DNA from: [Anoxybacillus] calidus
Lineage (GTDB): Bacteria > Bacillota > Bacilli > Bacillales > Anoxybacillaceae
DNA: 64,000 bases
Direction of reading: 5' to 3'
Assembly (NCBI RefSeq): GCF_013760845.1
Contig: NZ_JACDUU010000002.1
Coordinates: 186,001 to 250,000 of the forward strand
This document shows, piece after piece, positions 57,435-64,000 of this stretch (the stretch's first letter is position 1; every line of letters begins with the position of its first letter). A program made the position numbers and the translations under genes. The notes under the pieces are model-generated. The model was not told the origin of the DNA, made no database searches, and was given only the letters and a program-made list of their open reading frames with translations.

Positions 57435-59738
57435 ATGGCAAAACGTAAACGACGACAACAAAAAAGTAACGAGCAGTGGAAGACAACGCTTCGCTTAGAG
57501 TTAACAGGACTTACTATGTTAGCTGTTTCCGTGATTGCCATGGCGCATCTCGGACTAGTAGGAAAAACGTTTGTCTTTCTCATGCGTTTTTTTATGGGCG
57601 AATGGTACATACTTGCATTAATTGGCTTGTTCGTTTTATCGCTTTATTTAATTTGGAGGAGGACGTGGCCTTCTTTTACACATCGCTCATTAATCGGCAT
57701 ATATATTGTTGTCATGGCAATGTTATTATTAAGCCACCAAACGTTATTTGAACTTCTGTCGCGGCAAGGGAAATTTGCCGACCCAAGCATTGTGCGAACG
57801 ACATGGGAGCTGTTTTGGATGGAGGTACGCGGCGAATCTTCTTTTACTGATTTAGGCGGTGGTATGATCGGGGCCATTCTTTTTGCAGCAAGCTATTATT
57901 TATTTGATGAACTTGGAACAAAATGGATTTCCTTTTTGCTCATTATAGTCGGTATCGCATTCATCACCGGAAAATCGCTGCATGAAACAGTTGGAAAAGC
58001 GATTGGCTTCTTTTTATCGTTTGTTCAAAAACAATGGAATGAATTTGTTTCAGATGTAAAACAGGCGTTTACAAAACGAAACACATATAAATCGAAAAAA
58101 GTGAAAAGAGCCCATGAAGATGAGAGTTCGACAAAACAAGAAACGATTCAAGATGAAACAACAATGGATGTAGAGGAGCACGAGGAGGCTCATACTCCTC
58201 CCATCATTTCTGATTTTAGTACGCACGTCGGAGAAAAGGTTGAAGCGGCATCTGTGGAAGAGGAAGAGCACGAAGAACCTAGCGCACCAATGACATTTTC
58301 AGAGATGGAAAATATGGATTACCAATTGCCGCCGCTTGATTTGTTAAATATGCCAAAACCAACTAATCAATCAAAGGATCACGAGAACATTTACGCCAAT
58401 GCAAGAAAGCTAGAAAAGACGTTTCAAAGCTTTGGTGTAAGAGCAAAAGTAACTCAAGTCCACCTAGGTCCGGCGGTAACAAAATATGAGGTATATCCGG
58501 ATGTAGGTGTGAAGGTCAGTAAAATCGTCAGCTTAAGCGATGATTTAGCATTAGCGTTAGCCGCGAAAGATATTCGCATTGAAGCACCGATTCCTGGAAA
58601 ATCGGCGATTGGCATTGAGGTACCGAATGAGGAAATCGCCATGGTATCATTAAGGGAAGTGTTGGAAGCAAAAGAAAATAATAAGCCGGATGCAAAATTG
58701 TTGATTGGATTAGGTAGGGACATTTCCGGACAAGCGGTGCTTGCGGAATTAAATAAAATGCCGCACTTGTTAGTAGCAGGTGCGACAGGAAGCGGAAAAA
58801 GTGTGTGTATCAATGGAATTATTACAAGTCTCTTAATGCGTACTAAACCGCATGAAGTGAAGATGATGATGATTGACCCTAAAATGGTAGAGCTAAGCGT
58901 ATATAACGGAATCCCTCACTTGCTTGCTCCTGTAGTGACGGATCCGAAAAAAGCATCGCAGGCGTTAAAGAAAGTCGTCAGCGAAATGGAGCGGCGATAT
59001 GAGTTATTCTCCCATACAGGGACAAGAAACATTGAAGGATATAATGAATATGTGAGACGTTATAATCAAGAATCGGATGTCAAACAGCCGCTTCTTCCAT
59101 ACATCGTTGTCATTGTTGACGAGTTGGCAGACTTAATGATGGTTGCCTCATCAGATGTCGAAGATTCGATTACACGTCTAGCACAAATGGCTCGTGCTGC
59201 CGGTATTCATTTAATTATTGCTACGCAAAGACCATCTGTCGATGTCATTACCGGTGTCATTAAAGCGAACATTCCATCACGAATTGCCTTTAGCGTATCG
59301 TCACAAACCGACTCACGGACGATTTTAGATATGGGAGGGGCAGAAAAACTGCTCGGCCGCGGGGATATGTTATTTTTACCAGTCGGGGCTTCCAAGCCGA
59401 TTCGTGTGCAAGGTGCATTCGTATCGGACAAAGAAGTAGAAGCAGTTGTTAACTTTGTCATTTCACAGCAAAAGGCGCAATATCATGAAGAGATGATCCC
59501 GACAGAATCAGATGAAGAGACAGCTGATTTTGATGATGAATTGTATGATGAAGCCGTTCAGCTTGTTATTGAAATGCAAAGCGCTTCCGTTTCGATGCTG
59601 CAGCGCCGTTTTCGCATCGGGTATAACCGGGCTGCACGTTTGATAGATGCTATGGAAGCCCGAGGCGTTGTCGGTCCTTATGAAGGAAGTAAACCGCGTG
59701 CCGTGTTAATTCCAAAAGAAAATGCAAAAAGTTCATAA
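57435..59738 (+). CDS. spoIIIE: DNA translocase SpoIIIE (FtsK family)
   Basis: SpoIIIE pumps the chromosome into the forespore through the sporulation septum. Its 767 residues have four membrane helices (about 25-180), an acidic linker (~215-300), the motor with Walker [14 protein letters not shown] and Walker [16 protein letters not shown], and a C-terminal winged-helix gamma domain (~700-760: [21 protein letters not shown]) that reads orientation sequences. Length is close to the B. subtilis protein. TTGGAGTGA lies upstream at long spacing. Confidence 0.96.
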   Translation: MAKRKRRQQKSNEQWKTTLRLELTGLTMLAVSVIAMAHLGLVGKTFVFLMRFFMGEWYILALIGLFVLSLYLIWRRTWPSFTHRSLIGIYIVVMAMLLLSHQTLFELLSRQGKFADPSIVRTTWELFWMEVRGESSFTDLGGGMIGAILFAASYYLFDELGTKWISFLLIIVGIAFITGKSLHETVGKAIGFFLSFVQKQWNEFVSDVKQAFTKRNTYKSKKVKRAHEDESSTKQETIQDETTMDVEEHEEAHTPPIISDFSTHVGEKVEAASVEEEEHEEPSAPMTFSEMENMDYQLPPLDLLNMPKPTNQSKDHENIYANARKLEKTFQSFGVRAKVTQVHLGPAVTKYEVYPDVGVKVSKIVSLSDDLALALAAKDIRIEAPIPGKSAIGIEVPNEEIAMVSLREVLEAKENNKPDAKLLIGLGRDISGQAVLAELNKMPHLLVAGATGSGKSVCINGIITSLLMRTKPHEVKMMMIDPKMVELSVYNGIPHLLAPVVTDPKKASQALKKVVSEMERRYELFSHTGTRNIEGYNEYVRRYNQESDVKQPLLPYIVVIVDELADLMMVASSDVEDSITRLAQMARAAGIHLIIATQRPSVDVITGVIKANIPSRIAFSVSSQTDSRTILDMGGAEKLLGRGDMLFLPVGASKPIRVQGAFVSDKEVEAVVNFVISQQKAQYHEEMIPTESDEETADFDDELYDEAVQLVIEMQSASVSMLQRRFRIGYNRAARLIDAMEARGVVGPYEGSKPRAVLIPKENAKSS

Positions 59739-59766
59739 AAAGAGGCAGAATGTCTGCCTCTTTTTT
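59738..59766 (+). terminator. Rho-independent terminator of spoIIIE
   Basis: AAAAGAGGCAGA pairs with TCTGCCTCTTTT across ATG, ending in six T. Confidence 0.92.
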
Positions 59767-59864
59767 ATTTATATTATTATTAGGAATGGGAATTATGACA
59801 TACTATTTAAACCGCTTACATTCGTTTTGTTTTCTACTTTTTTCGACAAAATGTTGATTTACTA

Positions 59865-59893
59865 TTTATTTATAAACAAAAAAATGTTATAGT
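59865..59893 (+). promoter_or_regulatory. Sigma-A promoter of ymfC
   Basis: TTTATT (59865-59870), 17 bases and TATAGT (59888-59893), 73 bases before the ymfC ATG. The rest of 59767-59965 is AT-rich with no reading frame. Confidence 0.5.
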
Positions 59894-59920
59894 AATTTCG
59901 ATTAAACAAAATAGTCGAAC

Positions 59921-59934
59921 ATCAGAGGTCTGAT
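59921..59934. promoter_or_regulatory. Perfect palindrome in the ymfC leader, candidate operator
   Basis: ATCAGAGGTCTGAT is a perfect inverted repeat of 6 bases on a 2-base centre, about 27 bases downstream of the -10 box. GntR-family repressors bind such short palindromes and often control themselves. The assignment to YmfC is an inference. Confidence 0.4.
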
Positions 59935-59965
59935 ATCTTGAAAATATCGTTTTGGAGGATTCGTA

Positions 59966-60691
59966 ATGTCCATCAAGTCAGACAGTCGCCATTTATATTT
60001 ACAAGTCATTGATCGGCTTAAACATGATATTGAGACAGGAGTTTACAAAGAAAAAGAAAAGTTACCTTCTGAGTTTGAGCTCTCAAAACAATTGGGCGTC
60101 AGCCGAGCGACATTGAGAGAAGCTCTTCGTGTTTTAGAAGAGGAAAACGTTATTATTCGCCGTCATGGTGTCGGAACGTTCATTAATTCACGGCCAATGT
60201 TTACTTCTGGTATTGAACAATTGAGCAGTGTAACGGATATGATTAAACAAGCAGGACGCAAACCGGGAACGATTTTTCTGTCCTCTTCCATTCAAGGTCC
60301 AACTGAGGAAGATGTACGGCGCTTTCGATGTTCAAAAGATGAGGAAATTCTTTTAGTAGAGAGGGTACGGACGGCAAACGGCGAACCGGTTGTCTATTGT
60401 GTGGACAAAATTCCATGTAAATATTTACCCCAAGGAATTTCTTATGAGAATGAGTCGTTGTTTGAAAATCTTCATCATCAAGCGAATCGGGATATTGCGT
60501 ATGCGGTCGCGCATATTGAACCGCTCGGCTACCACGAAAAAGTGTCACCGATTTTAGAATGTGAGCCGGAAACAGCCTTATTAGTTCTTAAACAAATGCA
60601 CTACGATTACAATGATGAGCCGATTTTATATTCCATTAACTACTTTAAGTCTAATAAATTTAGCTTTCATGTCTTACGAAAGCGCGTATAA
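59966..60691 (+). CDS. ymfC: GntR/HutC-family transcriptional regulator YmfC
   Basis: This 241-residue protein has an N-terminal winged helix ([28 protein letters not shown], residues ~30-58) and a C-terminal UTRA ligand-binding domain (~90-235), the HutC subfamily. TTTTGGAGGATTCGTA precedes the ATG. It stands directly before a BMP-type nucleoside transporter, so control of that transporter in response to a small molecule is likely but inferred. Confidence 0.9.
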   Translation: MSIKSDSRHLYLQVIDRLKHDIETGVYKEKEKLPSEFELSKQLGVSRATLREALRVLEEENVIIRRHGVGTFINSRPMFTSGIEQLSSVTDMIKQAGRKPGTIFLSSSIQGPTEEDVRRFRCSKDEEILLVERVRTANGEPVVYCVDKIPCKYLPQGISYENESLFENLHHQANRDIAYAVAHIEPLGYHEKVSPILECEPETALLVLKQMHYDYNDEPILYSINYFKSNKFSFHVLRKRV

Positions 60692-60792
60692 AAATGAGAG
60701 TTTTTTAAGGAGGTGACATTCTGTTACATAGAAAGTAGAACCTAACAAATAATAAGAAAGTCGATCTATTATTAAACTAGGGGGTAAATAGG

Positions 60793-61884
60793 ATGAAGAA
60801 AAAACGTTTTGGCGTAGCTCTTTCTCTTATGTTAGCTGCCGGTGCGCTTTTAGGTGGCTGTGGACAAAAAGATGAGAACAATGCTGGCGGAAACAAGGAT
60901 ACTTTCAGCGTTGCGATGGTTACTGACGTTGGTGGTGTTGACGACAAATCTTTCAACCAATCTGCTTGGGAAGGTTTGCAAAAATTTGGTGAAGATAATG
61001 GTATGAAAAAAGGAAAAGGTGGCTATGATTACTTACAATCTCAAAGTGACGCCGATTATACAACAAACTTAAACAAACTTGTAAGAAGCGACTTTGATTT
61101 AATTTACGGTATCGGTTTCTTAATGGCTGATGCGATTGGAGAAATTGCTGAACAAAAACCAAAAGCTCAATTTGCCATCGTAGACAGCGTAGTTGAAAAG
61201 CCAAATGTAGCAAGCATTACGTTTAAAGAGCATGAAGGTTCTTTCCTAGTTGGTGTTGTTGCTGGTTTAACAACAAAAACAAATAAAATTGGTTTTGTCG
61301 GCGGTATGGAAATTCCGTTAATTGAAAAATTCGAAAGCGGTTTCCGCGCAGGTGTTAAAGCAGTTAATCCAAAAGCGACAGTAGAAGTGCAATACGCTGG
61401 TGCTTTCGACCAAGCGGATAAAGGTAAAGCAATCGCATCAAGTATGTACGCTTCTGGCATTGACGTCATTTACCATGCAGCAGGTGCTACTGGTAACGGG
61501 GTGTTCTCTGAAGCGAAAGACTTAAAAACAAAAGATCCAAATCGCGAACTTTGGGTAATTGGTGTTGATAAAGACCAAGCTCCAGAAGGCGTTGTAAAAG
61601 TTGGTGGAAAAGAATACAACGTAACATTAACATCAATGGTTAAGCGTGTTGACGTAGCGGTTTACGACGTCGCGAAGAAAACAAAAGATGGCCAATTCCC
61701 TGGCGGCAAAGTAATTGAGTACGGACTTCCAGAAAATGGTGTAGGTATCGCTCCTACTCAAGATAACATTAAACCAGAGGTATTAAAAGCGGTTGACGAA
61801 TGGAAAGAAAAAATCATCAAAGGTGAAGTGAAAGTACCAAAAACTCGCGATGAATACAAAGAATTCGAAGCGACGTTAAAATAA
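60793..61884 (+). CDS. nupN: BMP-family substrate-binding lipoprotein of a nucleoside ABC transporter
   Basis: The 363-residue protein has a lipoprotein signal ([10 protein letters not shown]...LLGGC) with lipidated C23, a low-complexity linker and a Med/BMP domain ([43 protein letters not shown]). Homologues bind nucleosides outside the membrane. The symbol follows B. subtilis nupN (yufN); paralogues exist, so the substrate is inferred. AGGGGGTAAATAGG lies upstream. A terminator and a second large hairpin follow. Confidence 0.88.
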   Translation: MKKKRFGVALSLMLAAGALLGGCGQKDENNAGGNKDTFSVAMVTDVGGVDDKSFNQSAWEGLQKFGEDNGMKKGKGGYDYLQSQSDADYTTNLNKLVRSDFDLIYGIGFLMADAIGEIAEQKPKAQFAIVDSVVEKPNVASITFKEHEGSFLVGVVAGLTTKTNKIGFVGGMEIPLIEKFESGFRAGVKAVNPKATVEVQYAGAFDQADKGKAIASSMYASGIDVIYHAAGATGNGVFSEAKDLKTKDPNRELWVIGVDKDQAPEGVVKVGGKEYNVTLTSMVKRVDVAVYDVAKKTKDGQFPGGKVIEYGLPENGVGIAPTQDNIKPEVLKAVDEWKEKIIKGEVKVPKTRDEYKEFEATLK

Positions 61885-61896
61885 AACGAACTGAAT

Positions 61897-61926
61897 AAAA
61901 AGGCTAGTTTATACTAGCCTTTTTAT
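61897..61926 (+). terminator. Rho-independent terminator after the BMP lipoprotein gene
   Basis: AAAAAGGCTAGT pairs with ACTAGCCTTTTT across TTAT. It lies inside the transporter operon, so it probably reduces downstream expression relative to the binding protein. Confidence 0.9.
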
Positions 61927-61939
61927 TCGCAATAAAAAC

Positions 61940-61985
61940 CATTAAATGAAAAGTTACAAAACATTTTGTAGCTTTTCATTTAATG
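61940..61985. repeat. 46-base near-perfect palindrome between lipoprotein and ATPase genes
   Basis: CATTAAATGAAAAGTTACAAAA (first arm, 61940-61961) pairs over 22 bp, with a single T-G wobble, with 61964-61985, leaving only a 2-base centre. It follows the terminator by 14 bases and precedes the ATPase ribosome-binding site by 24. No T run follows. It could stabilise processed mRNA ends or be a mobile remnant. Confidence 0.8.
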
Positions 61986-62024
61986 ATTTGATTTAAACAT
62001 TCTCATGCAAGGAGTGAAGGGCGA

Positions 62025-63554
62025 TTGGAATATGTAATTGAGATGCTGAATATACGCAAAGTATTCGGCAATTTCGTAGCGAACGATAATATTACACTTC
62101 AATTGAAAAAAGGGGAAATCCATGCCCTGCTTGGAGAAAACGGTGCCGGTAAATCGACACTGATGAACGTCTTATTCGGACTTTATCAACCGGACGGTGG
62201 CGAAATTCGTGTTAAGGGACAAACTGTGAAAATCTCTAACCCGAATGTTGCCAATGATCTTGGGATTGGCATGGTGCATCAACATTTTATGCTTGTTGAT
62301 ACATTTACCGTTACAGAAAATATCATTTTAGGAAGCGAGCCGACAAAACTAGGGAAAATCGACATTAAGCGCGCGGAACAAGAAGTGCGTGAGTTGTCTG
62401 AGCGTTATGGATTAGCAGTTGATCCGACGGCAAAAATTGCTGATATCTCTGTCGGCATGCAGCAGCGCGTCGAAATTTTAAAAACGTTATATCGCGGCGC
62501 AGACATTTTAATTTTTGATGAACCAACAGCGGTATTAACACCGCAAGAAATTCAAGAGCTTATTCAAATTATGAAAGCGCTTGTCAGAGAAGGAAAATCG
62601 ATTATTTTAATCACTCATAAGTTAAAAGAAATTATGGAAGTGTGCGACCGCGTTACCGTTATTCGCCGAGGTAAAGGAATCGGCACGCTAAATGTGGCGG
62701 ACACAAATCCGAATGAGCTTGCCGCATTGATGGTTGGTCGTGAAGTTCATTTCAAGACAGAGAAACGAGAAGCCACCCCTGGTAAAGACGTGCTCGAAAT
62801 TAAAGATTTAGTTGTAAAAGATGCTCGTGGTGTAACCGTTGTTAACCATCTTGATTTAACGGTTCGTGCAGGGGAGATTGTCGGTATTGCTGGTGTGGAC
62901 GGCAACGGACAATCCGAATTAATTGAAGCGATTACCGGATTAATTAAAGCGGAATCGGGCTCCATAAAATTAAATGGAAAAGAAATTCTTAACTTGCCAC
63001 CGCGAAAAATTACGGAAGCAGGCGTTGGTCATATCCCGCAAGACCGACATAAACACGGTTTAGTACTTGATTTTCCAATCGGTGAAAATATCGTATTACA
63101 AACATATTATCAAGAGCCATATTCGAAAAACGGTATTTTAAACTTTAAAAATATTTATGATAAAGCGCGTCAATTAATTAAAGAATTCGACGTGCGTACA
63201 CCAGACGAATATACAAAAGCGCGTGCCCTTTCCGGTGGTAACCAACAAAAAGCGATTATCGGTCGTGAGGTCGATCGCAATCCAGATCTTTTGATCGCGG
63301 CACAACCGACGCGTGGTCTGGATGTTGGGGCAATTGAGTTTATTCATAAGCGTCTCATTGAACAACGCGATCAAGGAAAAGCGGTACTGCTTGTTTCGTT
63401 TGAATTAGATGAAATTATGAATGTAAGTGATCGTATCGCTGTCATTTATGAAGGAAAAATTGTTGCTATTGTTGATCCGAAAGAAATAACAGAGCAAGAG
63501 CTTGGCTTATTGATGGCAGGAAGTAAACGGAAGGAAGCAGGTGTTTCTTCATGA
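62025..63554 (+). CDS. nupO: Nucleoside ABC transporter ATP-binding protein (two ATPase domains)
   Basis: This 509-residue protein has tandem ATPase domains of the ribose/BMP type. The first has GENGAGKSTLMN, SVGMQQRVEIL and LIFDEPTAVLTP. The second has a degenerate Walker A (GVDGNGQSELIE), a good signature (LSGGNQQKAIIGRE) and a degenerate Walker B (LLIAAQPTRGLDVGA), so ATP hydrolysis is probably asymmetric, as in family members. TTG at 62025 follows AAGGAGTGAAGGG. It overlaps the permease gene by 4 bases. Confidence 0.92.
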   Translation: MEYVIEMLNIRKVFGNFVANDNITLQLKKGEIHALLGENGAGKSTLMNVLFGLYQPDGGEIRVKGQTVKISNPNVANDLGIGMVHQHFMLVDTFTVTENIILGSEPTKLGKIDIKRAEQEVRELSERYGLAVDPTAKIADISVGMQQRVEILKTLYRGADILIFDEPTAVLTPQEIQELIQIMKALVREGKSIILITHKLKEIMEVCDRVTVIRRGKGIGTLNVADTNPNELAALMVGREVHFKTEKREATPGKDVLEIKDLVVKDARGVTVVNHLDLTVRAGEIVGIAGVDGNGQSELIEAITGLIKAESGSIKLNGKEILNLPPRKITEAGVGHIPQDRHKHGLVLDFPIGENIVLQTYYQEPYSKNGILNFKNIYDKARQLIKEFDVRTPDEYTKARALSGGNQQKAIIGREVDRNPDLLIAAQPTRGLDVGAIEFIHKRLIEQRDQGKAVLLVSFELDEIMNVSDRIAVIYEGKIVAIVDPKEITEQELGLLMAGSKRKEAGVSS

Positions 63555-64000
63555 GTTCAGGTCGTTTAACGAATTTTCTTATTCCACTGTTAGCGGTATT
63601 GCTTGGTGTAATTGTGGGTTCGATTGTGATGGTCATAAGCGGTTATGACCCGATTGCCGGATATTCCGCTCTTTTATACGGAGCGTTTGGTGACAGCTAT
63701 TATATTGGAGAAACGATTCGTCAAATGACACCATACATTCTTGCTGGTTTAGCTGTCGCGTTTGCCTTCCGTACCGGTCTTTTTAATATCGGTGTAGAAG
63801 GACAATTAATTGTTGGTTGGCTGGCTGCTGTATGGGTTGGTGTTGCGTTTGAACTTCCGAAATTTATTCATTTGCCGCTTGCTATTTTAGCAGCAGCAGC
63901 GGCAGGAGCGTTATGGGCGCTCATTCCAGGATTCTTAAAAGCACGTTTTAAAGTTCATGAAGTGATTGTTACGATTATGATGAACTACATTGCTTTACAT
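63551..64000 (+). CDS. nupP: Nucleoside ABC transporter permease (3' end outside window)
   Basis: The frame beginning ATGAGTTCAGGT at 63551 is open to the right edge, giving 150 residues. The sequence starts MSSGRLTNFLIPLLAVLLGV and contains several membrane helices and the TGLFNIGVEGQLIVGWLAA motif typical of the BPD_transp_2 (RbsC/YufP-type) permeases. Its ATG overlaps the ATPase stop, so the two are coupled. A second permease gene is expected beyond the window. Confidence 0.9.
   Translation, partial: MSSGRLTNFLIPLLAVLLGVIVGSIVMVISGYDPIAGYSALLYGAFGDSYYIGETIRQMTPYILAGLAVAFAFRTGLFNIGVEGQLIVGWLAAVWVGVAFELPKFIHLPLAILAAAAAGALWALIPGFLKARFKVHEVIVTIMMNYIALH

Noticed and set aside
60703-60745. AAGGAGGTGA-like ribosome-binding site with a short frame between ymfC and the lipoprotein gene
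   Set aside because: The possible start GTG overlaps the AAGGAGG itself and the frame ends after about ten codons; likely chance or leader sequence.

Overview
The window is chromosomal DNA of a spore-forming, motile, moderately low-GC Bacillaceae. Gene order and protein sequences match the Bacillus subtilis fla/che and ylx/ymf regions almost gene for gene. The small deviations look like the thermophilic Anoxybacillus/Parageobacillus/Geobacillus branch; that placement is an inference, not a search result. Every recognised gene is on the + strand. No tRNA, rRNA, CRISPR array, prophage or intact insertion sequence was seen.

Region 1 (1-22690) is the distal two thirds of the fla/che operon: fliI (cut by the left edge), fliJ, ylxF, fliK, flgD, flgE, swrD, fliL, fliM, fliY, cheY, fliO, fliP, fliQ, fliR, flhB, flhA, flhF, flhG, cheB, cheA, cheW, cheC, cheD, a small membrane protein gene, sigD and swrB. 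It encodes the hook, the export gate, the C-ring switch, the chemotaxis phosphorelay and the flagellar sigma factor. A 360-base non-coding island between the membrane protein gene and sigD holds a highly structured RNA-like element and one copy of a ~110-bp palindromic repeat.

Region 2 (22691-46556) carries core information and cell-envelope genes: rpsB, tsf, pyrH, frr, uppS, cdsA, dxr, rasP, proS, polC, the rimP-nusA-ylxR-ylxQ-infB-ylxP-rbfA operon, truB, ribF, rpsO and pnp. Several leaders contain strong hairpins (rpsB, tsf, rimP, rpsO, pnp), which suggests RNA-level control.

Region 3 (46557-59768) has ylxY, mlpA, ymxH, the dipicolinate synthase pair dpaA-dpaB with a sigma-K-like promoter, asd-dapG-dapA (aspartate to dihydrodipicolinate), rnjB, tepA, ylzJ and spoIIIE. 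Here the DapA product, dihydrodipicolinate, is the substrate of DpaAB, so lysine/peptidoglycan precursor supply and spore dipicolinate are encoded side by side. Region 4 (59769-64000) has a GntR/HutC regulator (ymfC) and the start of a BMP-type nucleoside ABC transporter: lipoprotein, double ATPase and the first permease, cut by the right edge.

The accessory content is almost entirely short palindromic DNA placed in intergenic regions. There are three families: a 109-115 bp repeat with three copies, a GGGCTGT...ACAGCCC family with two copies, and a GGGTC(T/A)G(A)TTTCC family with two copies. One of them separates the Shine-Dalgarno sequence of swrD from its start codon. The structured RNA upstream of sigD and this repeat set are the most novel parts of the window.
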